Positions 41,897 through 51,684 of a stretch of DNA of 63,948 nt are shown here, piece after piece (within the stretch, counting starts at the first letter, position 1; each line of letters opens with the position of its first letter). The notes under the pieces were generated by a model. That model was not told the origin of the DNA. It ran no database searches and saw only the letters and a program-made list of their open reading frames with translations. Source of the DNA: a virus. The stretch spans positions 1 to 63,948 of the IMG/VR virus record IMGVR_UViG_3300046787_000415; one strand, 5' to 3'. A program made the position numbers and the translations under genes.

Positions 41897-41960
41897 TGGA
41901 CTGTAGGGATTTGAACCCTGTTACCGCCTTAACGTGGTGCTCACGCATACAGTGCAGTCC
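41897..41960 (-). tRNA. Truncated tRNA-Asn-like gene
   Basis: Only 64 nt. Acceptor GGACTGC/ACAGTCC (six of seven pairs), T-arm AGGG-TTCAAAT-CCCT, and an anticodon-like loop ACGTTAA with GTT but C instead of the invariant T33. The D region is about six bases shorter than normal. Perhaps a decayed second copy of tRNA-Asn or a decoy. Confidence 0.4.
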
Positions 41961-41986
41961 TAAGCAGTTTCGACCGCTTGCTTAGG
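41959..41986 (-). other. 8-bp hairpin E upstream of the Asn-like gene
   Basis: CCTAAGCA/TGCTTAGG with a 12-nt loop; the stem overlaps the first bases of the truncated tRNA, so folding of the two may be alternative. A processing signal is possible. Confidence 0.4.
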
Positions 41987-42024
41987 CGGCCTTAGTACGT
42001 AGGCTTTCGCCGTCTCTAGGAGGT

Positions 42025-42153
42025 TTATTTACCTGTAACTAGGCGACGCTTTACAGCGTCCCAAATCTTTGGACGTTTCTTAGATGCTTTACCGTTCTTA
42101 CGGTCACTAGTTGATTTTGATGGAGCTGGAGCTCCACCTTTACCCTTTGCCAT
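42025..42153 (-). CDS. Basic 42-aa protein inside the RNA locus
   Basis: Read from the bases: ATG at 42153 with GAAGGAGAG upstream, TAA at 42025. Begins MAKGKGGAPAPSKS and contains about a dozen Lys/Arg residues spread over its length. It sits between tRNA-fMet and the other RNA genes, so an RNA-binding role is tempting but unproven. Confidence 0.7.
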   Translation of the reverse strand: MAKGKGGAPAPSKSTSDRKNGKASKKRPKIWDAVKRRLVTGK

Positions 42154-42177
42154 TTTCTCTCCTTCTTTTGTTGTTAG

Positions 42178-42251
42178 TTGCGGAGGCAGGATTTGAACCT
42201 ACGATCTCTAGGTTATGAGCCTAGCGGGCTGCCGAACTGCCCCACTCCGCG
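42178..42251 (-). tRNA. Initiator-type tRNA-fMet (CAU)
   Basis: Acceptor CGCGGAG/CTCCGCA has the unpaired C1-A72 that marks bacterial initiators; D-arm GGGCAGTTCGGCAGCCC, anticodon CAU, T-arm GTAGG-TTCAAAT-CCTGC. Of the three conserved G-C pairs next to the anticodon, one is replaced by A-U. CCA not encoded. First gene of the RNA operon. Confidence 0.85.
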
Positions 42252-42262
42252 TCGTATATTTA

Positions 42263-42502
42263 TTATATATCTATCCCACGGTTAGTTGCACGCCAAGTAG
42301 ATGGTGAATGATTAGCTTCAACTGCTTTTTTGTGGTCAACATCTTCATACATTCTAACTATATGAATGCATGGATCAGCGCCATCTTCAAACTCGGCATC
42401 TTCGGGTTCTGACATCGGTAGCCCGTCGTGGGTGTAGCAGACTGCTGGTCCGCACCAACCCTTTTCAACACCGTGCTTAAGCCATGCTTCAAAATCTTCC
42501 AT
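42263..42502 (-). CDS. Hypothetical protein, 79 aa
   Basis: Unrecognised acidic protein (MEDFEAWLKHG...). The ATG at 42502 is chosen because it lies 6 nt after a perfect TTGACA-17-TATTAT promoter; the longer frame to 42529 would start inside the promoter. First gene before the RNA locus, so its promoter may also transcribe the tRNAs and tmRNA. Confidence 0.65.
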   Translation of the reverse strand: MEDFEAWLKHGVEKGWCGPAVCYTHDGLPMSEPEDAEFEDGADPCIHIVRMYEDVDHKKAVEANHSPSTWRATNRGIDI

Positions 42503-42537
42503 ACATAAATAATAAACCCTACCTGACATAGTGTCAA
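42503..42537 (-). promoter_or_regulatory. TTGACA-17-TATTAT promoter, leaderless start
   Basis: Minus strand: TTGACA (42537-42532), 17 bp, TATTAT (42514-42509), TTATGT, ATG. The best match to a SigA promoter in the window. Confidence 0.82.
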
Positions 42538-42559
42538 GTAGGGTTATTATTTTTAGATA

Positions 42560-42838
42560 TTAGAGGCCAGTGTCAGATGATGGTGAAGGCTCTTCAGCGG
42601 CACTCTTGCCACCAGCCTGTCCACCGAATGCAGAGTTGATCTCGGCAACATCAAGTACACCGTCAATCATGTAAGCACGTGACAGGTTCTCTGCTACGTC
42701 CATTACACCAATAAATGCAGCCATTGCGCCTGCCTGCCAGAGTTCAACTCCAGCAATCGAACCACCAGCAAAAGTTCCGCTTACGCGAAGAATAATTAGT
42801 GCCGCAGTTCGTCTGAATACTTCAGCGAATACTCCCAT
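42560..42838 (-). CDS. Holin-like membrane protein, second copy
   Basis: 92 aa. GTFAGGSIAGVELWQAGAMAAFIGVMDVAENL and DGVLDVAEINSAFG parallel the protein at 2908-3210 (GAGSIIGIDVW..., DGKIDQAEVNAIF), so the two are homologues. Two hydrophobic segments. TAGGAG precedes the ATG, and a GGTATAATTA box lies about 55 nt upstream. Holin by analogy; not proven. Confidence 0.5.
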   Translation of the reverse strand: MGVFAEVFRRTAALIILRVSGTFAGGSIAGVELWQAGAMAAFIGVMDVAENLSRAYMIDGVLDVAEINSAFGGQAGGKSAAEEPSPSSDTGL

Positions 42839-42892
42839 TAGAAGCTCCTAGGATAGATGTGATTAATTGTCGCCTCTCTCCCAAGGGCACTC

Positions 42893-42902
42893 TAATTATA
42901 CC
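42893..42902 (-). promoter_or_regulatory. GGTATAATTA promoter box
   Basis: Same class as the boxes upstream of lysis and tail genes (2861, 7827, 47358, 63767), here on the minus strand ahead of the second holin-like gene. Confidence 0.5.
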
Positions 42903-42905
42903 ACT

Positions 42906-43199
42906 CTAAGCTGGGCGTCTGTTCCTTCTAAGCGTGCTGCGCTGAGCTTCAGTAGTTCCGCCCCATATACCCATTACTCCAGTTTTCACTGCATATGATA
43001 GGCAATCAAACTTGAGCTCACATCCGCCGCAGACGCTTTTTGCCTGCTGAATACTTGGGTAAGAACTGCCTATAATCCTGCCTTGCGCATCCTCTGTGTC
43101 GACGGAGAAGAAAAGCTCTGGGTCTACCTGAGCGCAGGCTGCCTCACCTTCAAATACAAACTTCGGAATTTCTGCATTTAGGGAGGCTTTGGATGCCAT
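42906..43199 (-). CDS. WhiB-like transcriptional regulator
   Basis: 97 aa from the ATG at 43199 (GAAGGA upstream). Four cluster-binding Cys: C22, C57, C60 and C66, followed by the GIWGGT turn (77-82) and a basic C-terminus. WhiB proteins bind a 4Fe-4S cluster and contact sigma factor SigA. They are confined to actinobacteria and their phages. May redirect host transcription or block host Wbl functions such as superinfection-related pathways. Confidence 0.92.
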   Translation of the reverse strand: MASKASLNAEIPKFVFEGEAACAQVDPELFFSVDTEDAQGRIIGSSYPSIQQAKSVCGGCELKFDCLSYAVKTGVMGIWGGTTEAQRSTLRRNRRPA

Positions 43200-43271
43200 A
43201 GGTGTGTATCCTTCTTTAGACGTATCTATATTGTATTTAAACAAGCAAATAAATGCAACTTAGAGTAGAAG

Positions 43272-43301
43272 AAAACCCCTCCCGAAGGAGGGGTTTTGCA
43301 G
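43272..43301 (-). terminator. Rho-independent terminator after nrdF
   Basis: 11-bp stem AAAACCCCTCC/GGAGGGGTTTT with a 4-nt loop, followed on the minus strand by TTTTCTTCT. Ends the nrdHIEF transcript. Confidence 0.85.
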
Positions 43302-43307
43302 GTAGAA

Positions 43308-46338
<3,031 letters not shown>

Positions 46339-46366
<28 letters not shown>

Positions 46367-46755
46367 AGTTGGTTTAGCCTCTCGGTTACTTGTTCGACAT
46401 CATCTGGTGTACCTAATATTTCAACGCGATACAGCAAGGGTACACCTGTTTTAGCTGAAATCATCTCGGCGGCCTTACAGTAGTGGTCACCAAAATTTGT
46501 ATTGCCGAGTCCGACAACACCGCGTAATAAAATTCTATTAGTCTCGATATTTAAAAATTTCTTAACCTGTTTTGGAATCGTATGATCATCATTTCCACCA
46601 CCATAAGTTGGCACAAATAAGACATACGGTTCAGTGACTACTAGAGGATTGTCTCTATCCCACTTCAAAGGAATTCTAGTAGTTGGTTGACCTAACTTCT
46701 CGACAAATCTCTTAGTATTTTCAGAAATATTGGAGAAGTAGACTAGGCCATACAC
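46339..46755 (-). CDS. nrdI: NrdI flavodoxin-like protein
   Basis: 138 aa. [17 protein letters not shown] is the FMN-phosphate loop, with PTYGGGNDD and [12 protein letters not shown] further on. NrdI supplies the oxidant for NrdF cofactor assembly. Confidence 0.93.
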
Positions 46756-46757
46756 CC

Positions 46758-46973
46758 TTAGATGGTAGCGAGAAGGTCAGGGCGAAAACCTGACCAGTGG
46801 CTGTCGCCAGCAACTACTACTGGAGCTGCTTGGTAACCGAGAGCCTTGACGGTGTCCATGGCTGACGCATCTTTGCTCAAATCTACTACTTCGAATGCCA
46901 CTTCCTTCATTGTCAAGTATTTCTTAGTGCTTTCGCACTGAACACATGATGGGAGAGTGTACACAGTTACCAT
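46758..46973 (-). CDS. nrdH: NrdH glutaredoxin-like electron donor
   Basis: 71 aa from the ATG at 46973 (AAAGGT upstream). Redox motif CVQC (about residues 10-13) and the NrdH-type WSGFRPD near the end. It delivers electrons to NrdE. First gene of the operon. Confidence 0.93.
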   Translation of the reverse strand: MVTVYTLPSCVQCESTKKYLTMKEVAFEVVDLSKDASAMDTVKALGYQAAPVVVAGDSHWSGFRPDLLATI

Positions 46974-47007
46974 TTTGTTGGTACCTTTCAAGGTAGAGAT
47001 GAGAAAT

Positions 47008-47044
47008 CCTGACGCTTTTCTGGTGAAAAATCACCTACGTCAGG
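47008..47044 (-). promoter_or_regulatory. Hairpin in the nrd leader
   Basis: CCTGACG/CGTCAGG encloses GGTGA-TTTT-TCACC about 35 nt upstream of nrdH. There is no T tract, so it is more likely a leader RNA structure than a terminator. A TATACT box lies just upstream. Confidence 0.45.
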
Positions 47045-47087
47045 ACTGGCTGGATAACCAGTATAGAACAAAAATTAATCGTTGATT

Positions 47088-47318
47088 TTATTCTTCTGGT
47101 AATAGTAGCGACTCTGCTATTTTTTTGCAAATCGGGCAGATCGGAAACTTTTTAGGATCCCTGGACGGTATAAAAATCTCGCCACAGATGCCAACGACTG
47201 GCTTGCCGAGTATGTATCCTTCAGTCACTGACACGGATTCAGCATAGTGAGAGAACTTAATCTCATCTGAATCTACGTTCGAGGTCAATACATCTGGGTC
47301 ATCGAGCAATCTAGCCAT
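47088..47318 (-). CDS. DUF3039-like protein
   Basis: 76 aa. VVGICGEIFIPSRDPKKFPICPICKK resembles, from memory, the actinobacterial DUF3039 family, which has a C...CPxC zinc-binding look. Function unknown. The ATG lies 6 nt after TATACT (leaderless). Confidence 0.7.
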   Translation of the reverse strand: MARLLDDPDVLTSNVDSDEIKFSHYAESVSVTEGYILGKPVVGICGEIFIPSRDPKKFPICPICKKIAESLLLPEE

Positions 47319-47357
47319 AAGTACAGTATACCTTCAACATAGAGGATACAGCCATGC

Positions 47358-47367
47358 GGTACAATTA
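47358..47367 (+). promoter_or_regulatory. GGTACAATTA promoter box for the tail operon
   Basis: GCGGTACAATTA upstream of the first tail-cluster gene, about 40 nt before its start. Nearly identical to the box at 63767, which precedes the homologous gene at the right end. Confidence 0.55.
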
Positions 47368-47408
47368 AGTGAACTGTATTCCCACTCTCCAAGCCGAAAT
47401 GAGTCCAG

Positions 47409-47771
47409 TTGAGCGCCCCAGCAGCACTGTACAACATCGTAGCCGATCAAGGCTCGACACTTTCGCGCATCATCTATTACAAAGATCCAGCTAAAAAGCC
47501 TATAGCCTTCACAGGGTATAAAGCTCGTATGCAAGTTAGGGCTAATAACTCAAGTGAATCTCTAATTTTAGAGCTCACGACCGAGAATGGTGGCATTGAG
47601 CTGGGAACTACTGACGGCAGCATAGCTCTACTTGTAGATGACGTAACTATGGCCTCCATTTCAGAGGGTATCTACTCATACGATCTAGAGTTGGTAGCTC
47701 CCTCAGCAGACTTATTCGTATATAAAATCCTTCAAGGCAACTTTGCAGTTAGATCAGAGGTGACCAGATAA
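47409..47771 (+). CDS. Tail-associated protein, 120 aa
   Basis: Unnamed family. DQGSTLSRIIYYKDPAKKPIAFTGYKARMQVRA is repeated with changes in the partial gene at 63812, so it marks the start of a tail gene module. Probably beta-rich, a baseplate or fibre adaptor. TTG start; no better in-frame codon exists. Stop overlaps the next ATG (TAATG). Confidence 0.6.
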   Translation: MSAPAALYNIVADQGSTLSRIIYYKDPAKKPIAFTGYKARMQVRANNSSESLILELTTENGGIELGTTDGSIALLVDDVTMASISEGIYSYDLELVAPSADLFVYKILQGNFAVRSEVTR

Positions 47772-48568
47772 TGGCTGGATACACAGTTAGCTCCGTTACT
47801 GCAGGCAAGCACGCTCGCCAGGTAACAGTAGCCGCTTCAGGGCCTCAGGGAGCTGCAGGGCCTAAGGGAGATAGAGGAGACGCTGGAGTCCCTGGCGGTC
47901 TCTCCGCTCCATATAAATTTTTGAATACTTATGCGTCAACAAATCCAGGAACTGGACACTTAGCCTTCAATACTTCTAGTATTTTTTCAGCAACTGCACT
48001 ATATATATCAGAGACTGACTCTCAGACAGATAGTCAGACGGGGCTACTAGATGCTGCAATAACTTCAACTAATAGCTACAAAGCAGTTATCACTGTTCAA
48101 GATGCGGTAAATACTCGAAAATTTTCTAGATACTACGTATTAGAGCAGTCGATGTCTTCTGGTTGGAGGACCCTAGACATCGCGTATATTGATGGCACTG
48201 CAAGATCCTGGACCTATAATGACAATCTAGTTTTTGTGGTCTCCCCTATTGGAGACGCAGGGACCACTGGCGCAGTAGGTCCAACGGGTGCCGTTGGTCC
48301 TGGAGTCCCTGCTGGTGGCTTGGCAGGTCAGATTCTACGTAAGACTGGGCTAGCAGACTATGCCACCGAGTGGGTAGACCCAAATCAGGTGGAAAGCGTT
48401 GCAGTATCAGAGTTGACTGATGTTCAACTCACTGATGTAGGCAATGGTCAGGTCTTGGTTTACGATCCTGAAATATCTAAATGGGTCAACAAGTCAACGC
48501 TGGAGATAGGCATATCAGCCTCCAGCATCTCAGGTACAATTAATGGTGGGTCAGCTAGCGAATTCTAG
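47771..48568 (+). CDS. Tail fibre protein with collagen-like segments
   Basis: 265 aa. Gly-X-Y triplets run from about 24 to 43 (GPQGAAGPKGDRGDAGVPG), with a shorter run near 157-175 (TGAVGPTGAVGPGVPAGG). The first flanks a globular beta domain (about 45-155). The C-terminus ends INGGSASEF. Likely a trimeric receptor-binding fibre. Prolines in Y positions are classical targets of prolyl 4-hydroxylase, and such enzymes are encoded downstream. Confidence 0.75.
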   Translation: MAGYTVSSVTAGKHARQVTVAASGPQGAAGPKGDRGDAGVPGGLSAPYKFLNTYASTNPGTGHLAFNTSSIFSATALYISETDSQTDSQTGLLDAAITSTNSYKAVITVQDAVNTRKFSRYYVLEQSMSSGWRTLDIAYIDGTARSWTYNDNLVFVVSPIGDAGTTGAVGPTGAVGPGVPAGGLAGQILRKTGLADYATEWVDPNQVESVAVSELTDVQLTDVGNGQVLVYDPEISKWVNKSTLEIGISASSISGTINGGSASEF

Positions 48569-48589
48569 CAATAACTTTAGGGTGTAATT

Positions 48590-48964
48590 ATGGCAGTTCA
48601 AATACAACTACGAAATGATACAGCGGCAAACTGGACCGCAGCGAACCCAACTCTAGCTAAGGGAGAACTTGGCGTAGAGATCGACACTAACAAGATGAAA
48701 ATCGGAACTGGTGTCACTGCATGGAATGATCTTCCATATACAGGGATAGATTCACAAGAGATAGTACCTCTGGTGTCGTACTCCCACGTACAGGGTGCAG
48801 ATAGCACTATCTGGACAATCGAACACAATCTAGGCTTCTACCCTGCTGTCACGATCTTTATGAGCTCGGGCGACATTGTAGAGGGAGCTATCGAACACCA
48901 AGACACAAATAACCTAACCATCACCTTCTCGGTTGCTATCTCTGGCACCGCGTACCTCTCCTAA
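48590..48964 (+). CDS. Short tail fibre protein
   Basis: 124 aa. The N-terminus MAVQIQLRNDTAANWTAANPTLAKGELGVE with KIGTG is a common phage fibre attachment domain, repeated in the 733-aa fibre at 51685. The C-terminal half (HNLGFYPAVTIFMSSG) resembles a fibre tip domain. Confidence 0.72.
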   Translation: MAVQIQLRNDTAANWTAANPTLAKGELGVEIDTNKMKIGTGVTAWNDLPYTGIDSQEIVPLVSYSHVQGADSTIWTIEHNLGFYPAVTIFMSSGDIVEGAIEHQDTNNLTITFSVAISGTAYLS

Positions 48965-48974
48965 GGAATAACAA

Positions 48975-51395
48975 ATGGCAAAGCAGTTCTTAACGAACCT
49001 GAACCTCAACAAGAATGAGCTTCAGAATGCAAGGATCCAAAACCTTGCTACAGCTCCCTCTTCGCCTGTTGTAGGTCAGATCTACTACAACACCGTAGAT
49101 TCAGCTCTAAAATACTACGACGGTACATCATGGGTGGCACTTGCTGCTGGTGGTAATGTTACCGAAGCCATCGCTGCCGCAATTACTGCGTTGGACTTGG
49201 CAAATACTTACGATGCAATTGGATCAGCGTCTGCAGCTCAGACTGCTGCAGAAGGCTATGCTGACTCTCTAGCAGTCAACTACGATGCAGCTGGTACAGC
49301 CGCAGCTGCAGGTGCCGCATCAAATGCATATGCAGATAGCCTTGCCACTAACTATGACGCCGCTGGCGCTGCTGACAACGCACTTGGCGATGCAAAAGAT
49401 TACACCAATACTGTCTCTAACACTCTCACTACTGCAATTGCAACCGCTAAATCAGAAGCTATCACTGCTGCTGAAGGTTACGCTGATACTGCAGTCGCTG
49501 CGTTAGTTGACGGTGCTCCAGATCTACTAAATACTCTAAACGAACTTGCAGCTGCTATTGCAGACAACCCGAGCTATGCAACTGACGTTGCAAACCTTGT
49601 TGCAGGTAAGCAAAACAATCTAACTGCTGGCACATCTATTAGCCTCGTAGATGATGTAATCTCTGTTGTTGCTTCAGACTTTGATGCTTCTGGATCTGCT
49701 GCATCTGCTGAAGCCGCAGCGAAGTCTTACGCAGATGGACTTGCAGCTAACTACGACGCTGCAGGCTCTGCTACTTATGCCCTTAATAGCGCCAAAGACT
49801 ACACAAATACTGTAGCAACTGGACTGCAGTCAGATATTGACAATGCTGTAGCAGGAATTTTCGCTACATCTTCTGGAGACGGTCTAAAAGTTGTTGATAG
49901 TGTACTAAGTGTCGATGCAGGTACTGGACTTGACTTCAACATTAATGGCGCTCTAAAGGTTGACCGCACAGCTACAGATGCTTGGTATGATGCAGCTGGA
50001 TCGGCCTCAACAGCTGAATCTAATGCAGCTACCTACACTGATTCGGCTGTTGCAAGTCAGGCAACAACTACAGAAGCCGCGTACAAGAACTATGCAAATG
50101 CTATTGGCACTAACGTAACTTCAGCTTTCGAGCTTGCGGACCAGGGGCTATCGCAGGACATCTCTGACCTGTCTAACACAGTAACAGCTTCTGTTAGCGG
50201 TCTTGGTACTGATATCAGCAACGCTATTCAGACCTCGAAGGACTACACCAACACTGTAGCTTCTGGTCTATCTACCGATATCAGCAACGTAGCCTCCGAC
50301 CTAACCTCTGGGCTAGACGCACTCGAGATCAGCCTAACCTCTGACTTCAACGCTGCAGATGATGTAGTTCTTTCTACTCTCCGTGGCGAGATCGCGGCTT
50401 CCGCTCAAGGGCTAGACGTAAAAGAGTCTGTAAAGGCTCTCGTTACAACTAATGTAAATATCGCTACTACCATGACAATCTACGACCAGATTGTGGATGG
50501 ACCAGGAGTAGACGGGGTACCATTTACAAACGGAGTACCAGTCCGACTACTCCTTGTCGGTCAGACAGATGCTTCAGAGAATGGTATCTATGTACACAAC
50601 TATGGTGCAAATACTTGGACCCGTGCCGACGATGCGTTAGAGATCACCCCAGGAACCTTCACCTTTGTTGAGTCAGGAACCGTTCACGGAGACACTGGCT
50701 GGGTAGTCACAACTGATGGCGATATCGTAGTAGGTACTACTTCAATTTCATGGACTCAGTTCTCTGGTACTGGTCAAATCACAGCTGGAAATGGCATCAC
50801 CAAGAGCGGCAGCACCCTCTCAGCTGCAGCTGGTTCTGGAATTACTGTTGATGTAAACGGCATCTCAATTGCGTCTGACTACGCTGGTCAGTCTTCAATC
50901 GATACAGTCGGAACCATCACTTCTGGTACATGGAATGGCTCAACCATTGATGTTGCTAACGGTGGTACTGGAGCTAGCTCACTTACTGGTTATGTAGTAG
51001 GTAACGGCACCGATCCTCTAGGCGCTCTAGCTGTAATACCTGGTTCAGACATCGATGGTGACATCTCTGGAAACGCCGAGAACGTAAATGGAACCGTGGC
51101 AATTGCTAACGGTGGTACTGGAGCAACTACTGCTGCTGGTGCACGTTCAAACCTTGGTGCAACCACTAAGTACTCAGAGAACAACTCAAGCTTGACTCCT
51201 TCAGCTGGTGTTGTTACCTGGACCGTAACCCACGGGATTGGCACCCTCGATGTGACAGTCCAGATCCGCGACCTAGCAGATAACTCGCTAGTGGAAGCTG
51301 ATGTAATGGTTACAAGCACCAATGCAGTCACTATTTCATGGATCGCTAGCTCAACTGTTTCAGCTGACAGCTACCGTGTAGTGGTAATCGGTTAA
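48975..51395 (+). CDS. Long tail fibre protein
   Basis: 806 aa. A beta motif VGQIYYNTVDSALKYYDGTSWVAL near 35-57, then a long repetitive shaft with recurrent NYDAAG and AKDYTNTV segments (about 70-420). C-terminal domains include the fibre-typical VANGGTGASS / IANGGTGATT repeats and a knob ending in SYRVVVIG. Structural; host recognition is probable. Confidence 0.8.
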   Translation: MAKQFLTNLNLNKNELQNARIQNLATAPSSPVVGQIYYNTVDSALKYYDGTSWVALAAGGNVTEAIAAAITALDLANTYDAIGSASAAQTAAEGYADSLAVNYDAAGTAAAAGAASNAYADSLATNYDAAGAADNALGDAKDYTNTVSNTLTTAIATAKSEAITAAEGYADTAVAALVDGAPDLLNTLNELAAAIADNPSYATDVANLVAGKQNNLTAGTSISLVDDVISVVASDFDASGSAASAEAAAKSYADGLAANYDAAGSATYALNSAKDYTNTVATGLQSDIDNAVAGIFATSSGDGLKVVDSVLSVDAGTGLDFNINGALKVDRTATDAWYDAAGSASTAESNAATYTDSAVASQATTTEAAYKNYANAIGTNVTSAFELADQGLSQDISDLSNTVTASVSGLGTDISNAIQTSKDYTNTVASGLSTDISNVASDLTSGLDALEISLTSDFNAADDVVLSTLRGEIAASAQGLDVKESVKALVTTNVNIATTMTIYDQIVDGPGVDGVPFTNGVPVRLLLVGQTDASENGIYVHNYGANTWTRADDALEITPGTFTFVESGTVHGDTGWVVTTDGDIVVGTTSISWTQFSGTGQITAGNGITKSGSTLSAAAGSGITVDVNGISIASDYAGQSSIDTVGTITSGTWNGSTIDVANGGTGASSLTGYVVGNGTDPLGALAVIPGSDIDGDISGNAENVNGTVAIANGGTGATTAAGARSNLGATTKYSENNSSLTPSAGVVTWTVTHGIGTLDVTVQIRDLADNSLVEADVMVTSTNAVTISWIASSTVSADSYRVVVIG

Positions 51396-51435
51396 TAGTA
51401 AAATATTTAGACAGACTAAGGAAAAGGTCACTTAA

Positions 51436-51663
51436 ATGGCAAAGAAGTTTCTCTCCCCGATTAACATCGTTAACGGAACAGAGTATCCAGTTCAGGCATC
51501 TTCTGGTGACCTTTTCTTTAGATCTGACTTAGGAGCTATGTACACCTACGATGGTTCGGCATGGGTCTCTATGACAGCTTCAGACATTACAAATGTAGAT
51601 GGTGGAAATGCATCAAGTGCGTACAACATCAACTACGACGGTGGAAACCCTTCCAGCTTCTAG
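51436..51663 (+). CDS. Small fibre-like protein, 75 aa
   Basis: Has SSGDLFFRSDLGAMYTYDGSAWVSM, the motif found at the start of the long fibre, and ends DGGNPSSF, resembling the end of the collagen-like fibre. AAGGAAAAGG before the ATG. Probably a fibre tip or adaptor. Confidence 0.6.
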   Translation: MAKKFLSPINIVNGTEYPVQASSGDLFFRSDLGAMYTYDGSAWVSMTASDITNVDGGNASSAYNINYDGGNPSSF

Positions 51664-51684
51664 AGTATATAAGGAATAAGACAA

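Noticed and set aside
41281-42024. CRISPR-like array of repeated stems
   Set aside because: Stems differ in sequence and spacing and coincide with tRNA genes; no identical repeats with unique spacers.
21628-42251. tRNA or tmRNA 3' ends as attachment sites for an integrase
   Set aside because: No tyrosine or large serine integrase and no duplicated tRNA 3' end was seen; the only recombinase is a small resolvase type.
47399-47408. ATG at 47399 as start of the first tail gene
   Set aside because: It is out of frame with the conserved DQGST region; alignment with the paralogue at 63812 supports the TTG at 47409.
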